Shown here one piece after another: positions 1 to 13,789 of a stretch of 64,000 bases of DNA. Below the pieces are notes generated by a model. It saw nothing but the letters and a program-made list of their open reading frames with translations. It had not been told where the DNA came from and did no database searches. The translations under genes were made by a program, and so were the position numbers. Position 1 is the stretch's first letter. Each line of letters starts with the position of its first letter. The DNA is from Sipunculus nudus (Eukaryota > Annelida > Sipuncula > Golfingiida > Sipunculidae), in contig CM049318.1 in NCBI GenBank assembly GCA_026874595.1, positions 49,442,750 through 49,506,749 of the forward strand, written 5' to 3'.

Positions 1-95
1 CCCATGTTTCGCAAAAATATCGGAACATATCGATATATGAAAACGATATTCGATACGCAATATATGGATTAGTATATCGCACACTCCTAGTTTAT
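1..95. repeat. TATCG-rich degenerate repeat
   Basis: Dense ATATCG/CGATAT motifs. Similar text occurs at about 32880-32990, 34405-34470, 58605-58670 and 63600-63680, so this is a dispersed degenerate repeat, possibly eroded ends of one transposon family. Confidence 0.4.
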
Positions 96-282
96 ATGCA
101 TTGGAGACTTCTGTATAATATCCAAGAGCGTTCTGTATAATTTCCATGTAATATGTCATATAAACCGATCTGTGTAAATTATGGTTCGTGCAATAAATTT
201 AAATAGTACTATCTTTTCTAGTTGGTATGCGTGTTTCGTCTCAGTGTTTATGTGCGTACAACTGCACATTTATACATGATTC

Positions 283-1385
283 TGGACCGGTGTAACAGGC
301 CAGATTATTCCTCCTGCCCAGTTTATACCCGGGTATAAAGCAGCCTAGGCTAGAATATACCCCGGGGTATATTCCGGCCTAGGCTATTTTATACCCCCCT
401 AGGCCAGATTATACCCCCACATGCAATCAGGTTTCACTGTTATTTAATGTATCAAAGTTGATATAATAACAAATTTTAATGTTATCCATAAAATGATATA
501 ACCGATCTGGTGGATAAACACCTGTACTCTCATGCATTTTCAATCACAAACACACACCCAAGGGTCACACACATATATATGTAATTGAATAGAAGCCTCG
601 TTATTTTAAATATTTTTTGTATTTAATGATACTATAAACGAACTGATTTAAAATGTTTCCTTGCACATGGAATAATGACAGCAGACTGAGAGGATAATTC
701 TCTATAATTATAATCTTCTTAAATTTATATGTATATGTATGTAGATATATGTTTTGATGCAATGTTTAATACCATAATGTATTATTCAGATTACCAATCT
801 CAGGAAGCCCCCCCCCCCCCCGCCCAACCCCACGATCCACCTCAGGGACACCCCCCCCCCCCACCCCACCCCCACCCCAAGGAAACCATCTCACAGAAAC
901 CACGATCTCCTATAGAGAAACTCAAGCCTCAGAGAAGCCCCAAACAATCATTATAATTATTACTTGCATGCATGAGAACATGCAGGCATAATGAAGTTAT
1001 TTAGGTTCATATACAAGACAAAACTTATAAGTATACATACTAACATAAATGCCGCAAATAGAATTAATCGCTCATAACACGAAAACTGAGTTTTAGCTAT
1101 ATCGTTAAAAAATAGTTCTTATTTTATCAGACACAATGACTAAGTCCATTTAAATTAACTATTGTGTTAAGCACAGCTGTTTTTATTGATATATATAAAA
1201 GATATGAGAAGCAATAAGGGGGTATAATTCAGCCCAGAGGGGTATAAAATAGACTGGGCTAGATTATACCCCGGGGTATAAAATAGCCTAGCCCGTTTTA
1301 TACCCGGGGTATATTCTGGCCTAGGCCAGTTTATACCCGGGTATAGAATAAGGGGGGTTTATTCTGGCCTATTACACCGGGTTGA
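283..1385. mobile_element. Foldback / MITE-like DNA transposon with ~140-bp inverted ends
   Basis: The left end from CCGGTGTAACAGGCCAGA and the right end, read on the opposite strand from CCGGTGTAATAGGCCAGA, match imperfectly over about 140-170 bases. Each arm is built of palindromes such as TTTATACCCGGGTATAAA and TACCCCGGGGTA separated by GGCCTAGGCC-like blocks. The interior of about 800 bases is AT-rich with two poly-C tracts (808-821, 851-862) and no transposase frame, so the copy is non-autonomous. I saw no clear target-site duplication. The proline-rich frame at 729-956 is poly-C translation, not a gene. Confidence 0.65.
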
Positions 1386-3480
1386 GTGCACGCGAGTATG
1401 AAAGTGGGACCAGTCGCACTGGCTTGGCAAGTCGACCGTAGCGCCATAGCGCATTATAAATTTACATATAAAACACATACAACTAATGCGTGGTGGGCCA
1501 CTTGCCCGCCATAGCCTCTTTGCAGTAAAGTAATAACATGTTATTTATACACCAACCACATACTTGTGATGTTGCTTTAGATTCACACCACATTACACCA
1601 CAAAGAACAAATAAGGCAAATGCCGGCGAATAATAAACTTGAGTAGTTTCTCACGCATCATTAGACAGTGTGGCAGTTAGCAGAGACTAAATGTGAAACG
1701 GAGTCAGTACGTTAGGACAAACTGGTCAGCGTGTGCCGTATCTAGGACAAAATGATCAATTGTTTATGACTTGCTCATTTTTACTTTACGATTCTTTATA
1801 TCCAATAAAGTCCAATATTTATCTTTTTTTTTTATTTCTATTCACAACGGGTATTCTACTTTATGAGCCTTTTGTGTACTGAAATTAGAGGTTTATGTAT
1901 TACTTCCAATTGTGGGGACATAAAAGCATAAACATTATTTTCGCTCCCCCCCCCCCCGCTCCCCATTTTCCGTAAACATATTCTTTCCTTCAGAGATAGG
2001 GGTGTTTTTAATAATTGCCAACATTGAACTTTTATATATGGAGTTAGCTCTGTTTTTCTTATTTAGTTACAGTATGTTTGAACGGGGACTTTATGTCATA
2101 GCAAGGCTATAACATTTTAATTTTCGTCATACTAACTCAAACCAGTTCTGTGCAAAATCCAATAAATGTAACATTCTTGACATCATTCTAAATATACCTA
2201 AAGTTGTCTTCCATTTAAATTAGACTCCATCAAGTTTACGTCATTTTAAACCCTTTAATTGAGTCTGTCTAGTTATATATGTTTCAATTAATTTTCCCTT
2301 TTTTATTGTTTAAATTTTTATTTAAACTTAGTAAAAACTAAAAAGAGTAGTATCATAAAATTATTTATTATATATTTTAAGTAAGAACGAACCAATGGCT
2401 TAAGCTTAAATTATATTCTTTTCTCTCATTTAAAACATGATATTAAACAAATGGTTGAAACTTTATTATCTTTCTTTTAATTCTTTATTTCAGCAATTTT
2501 TAAATAGAAAAATAGACACAAATAATTGCTTGAAATATATTATACAGAACACATATATTATTATTTAATAATTATATCAATATATAAGTAAAAACCACTT
2601 TTTGATTTTTTTAAATGTAAATTATTGGTTTCACCAGGGACACTTCTTTGTATATATATGTACGTGGAATTGGACTTTCTTGGAACAGTCATGTGGGGGG
2701 AGGGTGGAACAGAATCGATAGGGGTAACGGGCCATTTTTAGAACCACACTATAGTTACTAAAGAAAGTTAACGGAGCACTTCAAGATACCACAAACAGTA
2801 TTTTGGTATTAATCATGATGGCGAAATTAAGGCACACTCCGCAGAATCGGACTCCCAAAGAACGAGTCTGCGGATAAGGGTTTTGGGGGTCAAAATCTGC
2901 CACCCACAATGCAACGGGGCTTCTAAATACACCGGTGGCGTATGTATAAACAAATTTTACAATTGAAGTCTGCTTTAAATATATATAGTACAGCATCCTG
3001 AGATGCAGTCAAGACATTTTACCTTTCATCAGCAGGTCAAAAGCTTACATAATTAATCCTATCAAAGGCTTTTATTACATCGACGTAACAACAATATATA
3101 TTTGAAACTCGCTCAGTATAATTATATGATATTTACTTGAACATGGCAGTACATATACTTATAGAATTATTTTCTTTTAATGCAAATTGAAGCTAAGAAG
3201 TCTGATGTGTCATCTTATACTTCTGAAGCATTATTTCAAACAATTTGAATACTGGATCATATAAACTCTAGCCATGTAGTTGGAAGAAAGAGTTGTAGTA
3301 GTTAAACACTATATGGAAAATGGCAACATTTTATCATCACATTAAGACTATGAGGCAATTGTAATTTATCTGCTTTTACCCAATGTTTATCAGTTTTGAC
3401 AGGTTTATTGCTTGCCGGAAATCTTCGATTTCGGCAAGCATGTTCGTCAGTTGCGTATGTTTTGCGTGTTTGTTTGTCAC
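1386..3480. other. Gene-free AT-rich stretch
   Basis: No coding evidence. It contains a 12-base poly-C tract (1946-1957) and, at 2825-2950, a repeat copy (ACTCCGCAGAATCGGACT and CGGGGCTTCTA) that recurs at 22097-22215 inside intron 1 of the vWA/EGF gene. Confidence 0.5.
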
Positions 3481-4270
3481 GACTCTCCAGGCCACACTTT
3501 TGCATCAATCAACTTGAAACTTACAGGCTTGATTGACAAACCGATTTCTAGGTGCCCTATTGTTTTTGGTCAACATTGCTCCAAGGTCAAGGGTCAAGGT
3601 CACGACAGGTATGGTTAACGGTTTTTGCACATTAACTTCGCCATAAATAGGCTTATCCACTTCTGCAATAGCTCATTTTTTTGGCCTTTCTTTTGACATG
3701 TAGTTTACTTAAATTTTCCGTTACCATGGTTACATTTTTAGGGAAAAAATCATGGAAATTGGAAATAACACGACCATTTTTTGTAACTTTGTCAATTTTT
3801 AAGCTACAGACGTCTGGTTTTGGTCATTATGTACCTTATAGGCAGCTTGACATGATAAAACTGAAAGTCTCGCCAAATCTCGCACCATTTCTCGTCAAAC
3901 GAGAGTCTTCGAGATTTCATTAAATATGACCTACAGGTTGCATTTTTTTAACAATGGCTTTGAAATTGATATATTTTGTGTTATTTATAAATATCTCGAA
4001 ATCAGTTTTTCATTTTTTGGAAATATCCACCAGGGGGCGTGGTATCTGAAACACTGTAACATATCATTTTTCTGCAATATCTAAAATAATTTTAAACATG
4101 GCACAATTTTTATCGTTGTATCTTAAACTAGGAACATTGGCTTATTCCTCCGCACATGTAGCTTTGTGTTGCCGTTACCATGGTTACCAAATTTGTGGGT
4201 TAAACTTGACGATCTGAAAATATGCAGTCTAGTTTTTTGCACAAGGCTGCTTCCCCTTGGTTCTAAGTCA
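3480..4270 (+). repeat. Dispersed repeat with CAAGGTCAAGGGTCAAGG block
   Basis: Contains CTTGAAACTTACAGGCTTG and CAAGGTCAAGGGTCAAGGTC, motifs common in bivalve interspersed repeats, then a single diverged copy (about 3790-3930) of the 149-bp unit arrayed downstream. Short frames here are not genes. Confidence 0.5.
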
Positions 4271-5070
4271 TTCAGTTGCAGGTCTCGTCAAATTTCGCTC
4301 GGTTTATCGTCAAACGAGAAAAAACGAGATTTCACGGAAATGCTTATAACTCGGCGACTTTTACAGCTACACAGGTCTAGTTTTCGGCATTTCATAACAT
4401 ATGACCAGCTTGACACGCCAGAAAAGAAATCAGGCCAAATCTCGCACCATATCTCGTCAAGCGAGAAAAAAACGAGATATCATGGAAATGCTTATAACTA
4501 GGCGACTTTTACAGCTACTCAGGTCTAGTTTTTGGCATTTGGTAACATTTGGCCAACTTAACATAGTAAAACTGCGATACTTGGTGAAATCTCGCACTAT
4601 ATCTGGTCAAATGTGGAAAAACGAGATTTCACAGAAATGCATATAAGTCGGCGACTTTCACGGCTAGACAGGTCTAGTTTTTGGCATTCATTAACATTTG
4701 GACGGCTTGACATGACAAACCTGCTCGTCTTGCCAAATCTCGTACTATATCTCGTCAAGCGAGAAAAAAACATGATTTCATGTAAATGCTGATAACACGG
4801 CGACTTTTGCAGCTAGACAGGTCTAGTTTCCGGCATTTTGTAATATTTGACAAACCTGACATGACAAAACTGGAAATCTCGCCAAAGCCCGCACCATTTC
4901 CCGTCAAACGAGAAAACACGAGATTTCATGCAAATGCTTATAACTCAGCGGCTTTTATAGCTAGACAGGTTTAGTTTTCGGCATTTCATATCATTTGGCC
5001 AGCTTGACATGACAAACCTGAAAACGTCTCACTGCTTCTTGTCAAACGAGATTAACGGGATTTCATGAAA
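4270..5070 (+). repeat. 149-bp tandem repeat array, about five units
   Basis: The landmark CGTCAAACGAG and its variants recur at about 4309, 4458, 4606, 4757, 4904 and 5040, spacing 136-151 bases. Units share CTCGCACCATATCTCGTC, GAAATGCTTATAACTCGGCG and CAGGTCTAGTTTTCGGCATTT. Repeated small frames (for example 4166-4501, 4401-4646) come from this repetition. Confidence 0.8.
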
Positions 5071-5079
5071 AATTTTGAA

Positions 5080-8000
5080 CTTGGTCCCTTTTACACTAGA
5101 AAGATATGCAGCTGTTAAAGGTCAGCATGCATAAATAAACATATTATCCGTTTCTGCTGCCCCCCACAATGTTGCTCATTCATATGACTGTTTCTACATG
5201 CACTCTCTGTCTATCTGTCTCTATCATTTCCATTTCCGGCAAGCGCGTGACCTCTGGTAATCTTGTTAATATATTTCTCAATATCATCGTGCCACATTAT
5301 AGCAACACCGCCATGAAGTCTATACCTATTAGAATATCAATGTGTGCATCTATACCCAATATGTGTGTAAAACGATAATCTCTACGAAATCTGCTTAATA
5401 TGCCTGTTTGCGTTTCCAATAGCCGTTGTTTTTTTTTTTGCAATAAAGCTATTTGTAGGTATAGATTATTTTCTGAAAGTTGATCGCTTAAGTGTGCTCT
5501 ATTCAATTCTCGGGGGGGGGGGGGGGGGGGCTGTAGAGGTCTTCCTGTTGCCACCGATTAGTATGATTTGTCTCTACAAAAATGTTCTTGATGAACTGTA
5601 CCCTGCACTGCTGACAGACTATCTGTGTTGACTTCTGAGTCCATGAAATACTGAGTACAACTCTAAATCCTCTGAATTAAACTTTGGAAGTTTTCAATAT
5701 TTACAGCCGCAAATACGGGGACTTTGTTCCTTTTAATCTAATTTATCTAAGTCCCCGAAGGCCGTTAAAGATATCTGCTGCTACAGCTTCACATGCATAG
5801 CTAATTATAGTTTCTTCTGTGACGAGGATATATCGCCACATTTGTCGCTCGATATATTCTTTGCCTCTGCTATAGTTTCACTGTAAAATGTCAAACCAAA
5901 GTTTTTTTTTAAATATTTTTCATCTGTGCGTCTATATTGGTAACATCGTATATATGCTAATAGTTCATTGCATACGAGTGTTTGGTTCTCATATTCTTTG
6001 CCTTCACAACCTTGTGTTTTGCTCCCTGACAATTTTTTTTATTTAACCCTTTTGCCATAGCGTTTAGGCCACTTTACCGCAGCACAGGCACCACATTACA
6101 TGTCATCGTCAATTCTTGTTGCCACACAGGCGCTCTGTTCAGTACACATCCGAGGAATTGTATATGGTCCCTCCAACTGGGAGAGTCCTTGTCAGAATGA
6201 AGCTTAGCAGGTTAGGGGCCGTCTACACTTGGTAGCTCAGCTGCATTCGGTTCATTTGTGGGCTCAGGTGAAACCCATTCATGCATGACTTGTATTAATG
6301 ATAGTGTAGTACACAACCATAAACCGGGCTATTTTAGGATCACATGTTTTAACACTTGCCGTCTGTCAAGTGGGACTAATTATCTTCTTCTTTAGATACT
6401 TTTATTACCAACTTCAGCAGGGAACCTGTCCAATTTAATCTTCAGCAAAGAGCCCAGGAACACATGCAACCCTTTTTAATCATTTCAATTTAATACTTGA
6501 ATATTTTGTAAGCATATAAAATGCGAAATGTAAGCATAAAATGTTTCCTTGAAATGTAACAAATTGAAGGTTTGACAGTCCCACAGTGCCTAGCAGTAAG
6601 AGGTTCGTATTGAGTAGAAAGTAAGGAACTGCACGAGTCACACCAACATCATTCTTATCCTTGTTATCCTTCAAGTATCCATCCATCATCGGATGTCCGT
6701 AATTACACTAAACCTGAAATAACCAGGTCTAATTGAGAAACAATTATGACAGCAACGGAAATGCCTGAGAAGGTTTGCGCGGAATGAATCGCTCAGCGTT
6801 TGATAATGGATGTGAATATATCACGAAGATACTCCTAGGATAGTAAAGAGTCAAGGCCATCCGCGGCGAGAGTTTGCTAGCGATCAGACCCGTACCATCA
6901 AGTAGCAGGGCGGAATCCCCCTACGGCCAAGAAGGCAAATAAAAGAAGGATTGTACCGTTTCTCTTTGGGTAGAATGATTGACTAAATTGGAGAAATTGT
7001 ACACGTCAAAGCCACCAATGCAGTCATATTTTATCGTTTCACTGTATTGCTTGAAAAGGAAATGATAAAAATCATATCGTGACATACAAAGGACGAACTT
7101 TCTTAATTTTCCATAATCAAGTGCGGTAAAATTCAATTTATTACATCATCATTTCGCCCCAACAGGGACTAAAATTTACTCGGGGACGAAATTTACTCAC
7201 TCTCATCTGAACAAACCATACGTGGAAGTTTCTCTTAGATAAAACAAAATTAAAAAAGAGGAGAAAAAATACATTTTTAAAAATGTTCTGGACCTCCCGT
7301 GTAACAAATTAGTAATAATTTATCATATCTTTGGTCTTCAGTGTCCTGAACATTAATTAAAAAATGCGTGATGTTTAGGCTAAGTATTTTGATATTAAAT
7401 GCTTTTATTTACTCACTATTGTGATATAATTACATTTTTGAAAATAGATTATTATGGTTCAATTGGAGAGCACTGGTGGATGATCATCTTTCACACAAAT
7501 AAAGCGGAAAACAAGAGACAACATAATAATATACACGCAAGTACAACGAGCATGCATACATGATATAGAGTAAACAGGATACACCCACTAGAAGTGACCG
7601 TTTTTCTGGACACTGCGTAATTTCATGCCTCGTTTAACATTATTGTACGGCGATCAAAGATACAAAGGTAGATACAAAGATACGCCATGATCATACATCG
7701 CTGTTATGTAGAGTCCCTGCGCCTCTCCGCGGGCGTCAAACAGAATCAAACGAGTCTTAATTAATACTTTCGACTCTGCCTGGTTTCCACTTGGGCAGCT
7801 ATAGAAGTTTGATGTAATGCTGATGGATTGAATTTCAGACAATCGCCAAACTATTAGAAGTAGAGACACAAACACACATGTTTACATTCACGTGTGGGTT
7901 TAACGCACTGGACCATGTAAAAATAAAGATGCACCGATGTTATTTTGGTCAGGCAAGTTACAATTATGTTGACATTAAATAGTTTCCAAGTCGTTAACAA

Positions 8001-8990
8001 TTGTTTTAGAATTCCAAATTGTCAGATATTTTGCATATCATCGGTGAAAAGAACTTATCAATTGCCCATGACTGCATAACGTTGACGTCATCATTCGCAT
8101 GAATCTGAGAAATGCAATTCATAATAAGATTTGTAGCATCACGGGAAAATATCACGAGAAAACAAGGCACAAATCTACATGAAAAAACGGTGTTCAATAT
8201 GATTTCTACATGCCTGTGGTGTAAACTAGTAACTAGGTGTTGGTTTTGTAATTACGCACGCGGCATACATTAGTGAGTACATGATTATAAATGCTCTAGA
8301 TATTATGAAATAAAAACTCTCCTTGTTTACATTATGAACATGATTAAACGCGCGCTTTCTAACCTATGGTAGTATGTATTGTATGTGTGTCAGTTAGACA
8401 CTGCGTGGATCCATTAAAGTATAAATGTACAGGTGCTGATCTAGGACTTAGGTAAAGGAGGGGTCCAACCAAGAAAGACTTATGAGAAACTTTGTTAACT
8501 ATTGCAGGAACCCCGACCATTAAATACCCTTGAAACACAACTATTATATTCGTAACTATTTTAATGGTTGTCATGTCAGTCATACTGTGTATCTTAATGT
8601 TTACCAATTTGTCTGTTTTCTCTCAGAGTTTGTGATACTTCAAAATTATACGGACTTAAGTCATGCAGGCTTTATGAAAAGAAAGACTTTGTCAGTTTTT
8701 AATTTTCGCCGAGTTTTGGAGGCGTTTAATGTTTTTTTTAGTTGATTGTACATCTGGCTCCATGGAGAATTGCTGGTGGTGATGACAACTATTAGAGTAT
8801 AAAACTTGAGTGTCTCAGAATATCAGGAATTGTCTTAATAAATCCTTTACTGGCGAGATATGCGCGCTATAATTTAGCAGAATAACTATATCAATAATGA
8901 TAACTGTCGTTAGTAGAAGCAGCTGATATGGCGTCATGCTTTGTGGACTGGTAAGTATATGATGATCTTTTGGAATATTATAAGCTCTGG
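5080..8990. other. Gene-free stretch
   Basis: No convincing exon on either strand. A 19-base poly-G tract lies at 5512-5530. All frames are under 90 codons, lack family motifs and splice context. Confidence 0.45.
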
Positions 8991-9049
8991 ACATGTAAAA
9001 AGCAAGAAATACGATCACCCATGCAAAGGTTTGAGTAATCATGTCGTTT

Positions 9050-9123
9050 GTCATCTACACCATCGCCATCATCATTATAATTACAATTAATCGAACCACC
9101 ACCACCATCCTCATAATCATCTT

Positions 9124-9157
<34 letters not shown>

Positions 9158-9320
9158 TATAGCACAACTGTCACTACCATGCCCCCCCCCCCCCCCCCGA
9201 AAAAAACTGTAAAATTACATTAAAAGCGACCATCATACGACATCCAAAACTACCACTACCAAGACGATGATGATGATGCATAAAACTTCCATTATTTGAT
9301 GATTATGATGATGGTGGTGA
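9050..9320 (+). repeat. ATC/ATT trinucleotide-rich tract and poly-C
   Basis: (ATC)n runs around 9120-9160, a 17-base poly-C tract at 9182-9198, and a GATGATG run near 9265-9330. The translation of Ile/Thr runs here is a by-product. Confidence 0.7.
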
Positions 9321-9339
9321 TAGTGGTGATAATACTGCA

Positions 9340-11000
9340 TGATCCTTTGAAGTGACAGCTTTATAAAGAAAAGTGTTTAGTGTCATGTGCATTGAATCGT
9401 GAGACGAGGTAGAGAGAGGGCGGGAGGCGTACTCGAAGATTTGACGCGTTACTAAGACAAACTCGTTTCCTCTGCTATCAGGGTCAGGGGTGGTCACGGT
9501 AGAATGTCTCATAAAGCCGATGTTTTCTTTGTGGAGATGTTTGTCCTTTTTTTGAAGGCATCTCTGGATCGACATGCAACATGAAGCGTATCACACCGGC
9601 CTCATTCTCATTTTTGTCCCGTCCTATTCTCTCATGTCCCAAGTGTTTCAAGCTGTCATAACCACTGTTCCCTTGGTCTTCGTCTGATCAGGACGCCAAG
9701 GGCTGGCTTGGGTTAAGTTGGGCGGGAGCAGCTAGGTCGATCTACCGGTGAGTAATAAACGATTCTCTCAAAAATGCGCTTAAATAAGTACATTCTGGAA
9801 ATACATGGATCTGCATCTTATCCATGTACCTTATTTATAAAGTTAAGAAAATTACAATTTTAATGTAATAATGTATTAATAGATTTTGGTGTATTAAAAT
9901 AAATGTTATCATAAATTTCAGTTACGAACATTGATTTTAAATTTGCATCACCTAACTCCCTGTTGCAAAATATCATAAATTTAAACGGAAATTTGACAGT
10001 TATTAAAACTATACTCACTAGTTATTAAGAATTATTGCAAGAAGAAGTGCGCGTTGAATGTAACTGGCATTAATGAACTGACTGAGCTAGCACTGACGAA
10101 CTGACTGAAAAGTTTCTTTTATCTGTCTTAAACGTACTACGTTGAATTTCAAGATGTTCTTTTTTTTCAAATTCTACGTATTACCTAAGACCAGTACATG
10201 TACTCTTGTACCCAGCGACACGTTTTTTTAAACTTGTGTGTAAAATCTCATAATACAGTTAGTGAGAGGTGGGGATTTTAAAAATAAAATTCAAAGTGTC
10301 TAATAGAGATTATGATATCCTCCGATATCCACAACATCCAAAACGGTACAGTTGTTCTTTGTAATATATTCTAATAGTCAGTATTTAAATTATTTCAGTT
10401 CAGTATCCTTTAACTAATGTACTTAGCCATATTTGGAAAAAAAAATAGAAATTGGTTGTTATCTTTTGTTCGGGAGGATTTTTCATTCGCGATAATCGTG
10501 AAAGAAAAAAATATCGGGATAATGACACCTCCGTGAATAAGAGGCTTCATCTTCACCGCATGACAATTTTATGTATATTTCCCGCTCGACAACGCATGTA
10601 ATTTCAAACTTAAAAAGGCAAAAGATTTATATTATTAAAAATATCATATTCTATTTTAACTTTAAATCAAACACAAAAATATTGTTATAGATTTATTAGA
10701 TCCTTCATATTATCTGACCATAGGGACAAGAAATTCTACTAGCTCTCGTGAATCCGCGATAAATTGTAAGATAAAGCTTGCATATAAAATAATAAATGTG
10801 ACATTGGGTATACTGTGTGTAGGTGACCGCATGGTAGGATCGAGAAAATAGAACCCGTAAAATAATGAAAAAAGTGATTTCGCAAAAATTAGTCTTCCGA
10901 AAATGAAGCCAACAGCACAAACACAGACACTCTCACACCCTCACACACACACACACACACACACATTTCAACTATATATACTAACATATCACTAGGCTGC
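9340..11000. other. Gene-free stretch
   Basis: A slightly GC-richer patch at 9340-9730 has a 90-codon minus-strand frame (9303-9575) without recognisable domain or clear splice sites. A CA repeat is at 10940-10965. Otherwise nothing seen. Confidence 0.4.
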
Positions 11001-11191
11001 GTCTTGCAGAATTACTTTAGAGCTCTGGTTATATATCATAGGGTATTCTAGTAGTTGTGTTTTGCAGAATACTACACAGCTCTGGTTCCATACTTATGAG
11101 CACTCTAGCAGTTGTGTCTTCAAGAATAACCATAAAGCTGTAGTTCCATACCAAAGAGCACTCTAAGAGTTCTTTCTTGCAAACAAACACA

Positions 11192-11196
<5 letters not shown>

Positions 11197-11243
<47 letters not shown>
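11197..11243. repeat. (TA)n microsatellite
   Basis: Uninterrupted alternating TA. It is preceded by a run of related ~60-base units (11030-11170, containing GAATAC..AGCTCTGGTTCCATAC) and followed by another repeated pair with ATGTGGTTAGTTT at about 11289 and 11405. Confidence 0.85.
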
Positions 11244-11245
<2 letters not shown>

Positions 11246-12339
11246 AATATTAGAGGCTTATACAAACACAACACGTTTCAGATTAACATGTGGTTAGTTT
11301 CGAATATTCGTCAGCAGCCACGGCTAAGAATGACGTCAAACCAGATATATTTATATACCTTATATTTTTGGCTTATTCAAAAGCTACACATTGTTAAGAT
11401 TTATATGTGGTTAGTTTTTAATGTTCGTCAGTTGTTCTTTCTCGAACCTAACATGCCTTAGAATTACGTCAAACCAGAACAAACAGATACATTGTACTTT
11501 ATGATGTACACTGTTTACATGTCTGACTCCATACCGAAGGTGTATTAGACTGGACAGTTATTTAAGGCATTCGTCTGCGTAGGTGTGTATTCTGACATAT
11601 TTTGAATACGTGTTTAGTTTGATGAGTGAACTCATGCAGCATGCGTTTATAAATTATATTATAAGCCTTTTACCAACATAAATGGGTCCGCGAGATGAAG
11701 CGGAGTTTTTTGTCTGATGGGGGAATCAAAGCTATTGAAAATCTGTTTATTTCAAAATTATCAATACTTATTTTTACGCATTTACACCAACCATAATGCT
11801 AACCTGATAATATGGGTTGTCTCCCATCCCTATTTAATTAATCTAGCATCCAGTTATTATACTACTTTTCTTCAATACATTTGAACATGTAGAATAGGGA
11901 TGTTTTAAATTATTTTACGGTTAGTACCATGTTCTATAGAACACAATGTCAGTAATTTCAAGAGAAATTAAGCATCCGACAGTGCAAGATATGATTAAAA
12001 CCATTAAGCTTTTGATTAAATTGTTGCTTTCTTGGCGAAGAAAACATGCGAGACTAAAAAATTACCGTTTTATTAACAGTAGCTGCGAGCACGTCTCAGT
12101 CAGTGCAGACGTCGAATATGGTCTGTATTTATACCCTAGTGTGACGTCACACGGACGTTCCAGGGGCAAGGGACCGAGAATAAAAATCATGCATAAAAGC
12201 AAATTAAACATCAGAATGTCCTTATATATATGTTCGTACCAAGGTACATACAAATGGTGATATTAAAAACAAGAAAGAAGTGCTTTTACCGCAATAGAAA
12301 ATAACTTAAATGTAATTGTGACACAAAGAACCAATACCT

Positions 12340-12590
12340 ATATAGTAGTATCGCAGGGAGACAGATATTCTATGATTTCTAATGTATCATAGCAGGTGGA
12401 CAGATATTCTATGATTTCTAATGTATCTTCGCAGGAATACAGATATTCTATGATTTTTAATGTATCATCGCAGGTAGAAAGATAAACTATGATTTTAAAT
12501 GTACCATCGCAGGTAAACAGATAAACTATGATTTCTAATGTATCATCGCAGTAAGACAGATATTCTAATGTATTATCAGAGGAACATTCA
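12340..12590. repeat. 42-bp minisatellite, about 5.5 units
   Basis: Unit CAG..GACAGATATTCTATGATTTCTAATGTATCATCG repeats from 12355. On the minus strand the unit is 14 codons and stays open, giving a 105-codon frame (12338-12655) with CDDTLEIIEYLST-like repeats. No splice or promoter support; most likely a non-coding minisatellite. Confidence 0.75.
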
Positions 12591-13789
12591 TCCAATTCTA
12601 TCTGACAGTTCCGACAAATTATTAATTCTTTAAGAAACTGAATGTCCTTATTCACACGTAACTTTACATTTCAAGTTATGCCTCTAATATTAGCTCAAAT
12701 AAATCCCGTACATTCTTATTGCGCTCTCAGTGCAATTAAAAAATTACGACAGAATTCTTCACATTTGACATATTTGCACCCATGTTTAAAACTATTTTTG
12801 CAGTTTACCAGCTAATGGTTCAAAGCTTCTGACCACTTTTAAAAATACCAACATATGTACCAAGACTGTTACACCGGAAAATTAGTTCCCCTAGCCTAGA
12901 ATGAAAAGACAGTAACATTATATTAGATTCCCATCTTAGAAAGACATATGTATGTAAAAAAATTGCCTTGTTTTTAACCCACATGATCAATACCCTTCTT
13001 GTCTCCATGTATAAAGGTTCCTGTAAAATCTTATTCAATTATTAATATGCAAGGTGAAGTTTTGTTGATGTGCTAATGCTTTCCTATCTGTGCTTTGACT
13101 GTGACTATTTCAGGGCTGTAAAGTTAGGCTAACAGATCAAAGCTTGAATATATCTGAGTATATGTAAATTAGCAAGTTATTGTTTGAATTAGCTGCCTCC
13201 AAGATCTGAATAACATGAACGTGAAGACTTTTTATAAAAATTACCTTAATGTGCACGGTGTTCTCCGGCAAACCTCGGCCTTGTACGGCGACCACAAATC
13301 AGTAGGACACAAGGCCTTTCTTGTTCGGTGTCACGTTTATTCAACAAGTCGGCGTGATTCATAACGTTCAGCATCTTATGTAACCATAAAGTGTATCTAT
13401 TGATTTCCTGTCCATTGTTAAACAATTACACATTGGCAAAAGCATACAAGATGACTTAACATTAGGTATCAGAGCTTGGCACGATTCATGTTATTAGACC
13501 GGCGAAATCGGCAAATAATGACATATATAACAGTGTTTTGTTAATAACAAGGGTTACCTAAAGCGAACCGTGAAGGACAGAGGATGTTTGCTATTAACTA
13601 ATGAAATGAAGTGTGACTTTATAAAAAACGAAAAACCATGTGAAAGAATCTCCTTCAGACATGGTTAAATACACCACCCATAGTATCAGCCCATTTGTCT
13701 TCAAATGATATAAGAGGGTGTCTGGGTATGTTACTGTTACTCATCTTGCCTTTGTGTCATATGACGAACCATTACGCAACAGGCCGTGG

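Noticed and set aside
729-956. 75-codon proline- and histidine-rich frame
   Set aside because: Produced by poly-C tracts inside the foldback element; no splice or promoter context.
5297-5554. 85-codon minus-strand frame starting in poly-proline
   Set aside because: Its start is translation of the 19-base poly-G tract; the rest has no recognisable features.
9303-9575. 90-codon minus-strand frame in a GC-richer patch
   Set aside because: No recognisable domain, no good splice sites and a repeat-rich start; could not be supported.
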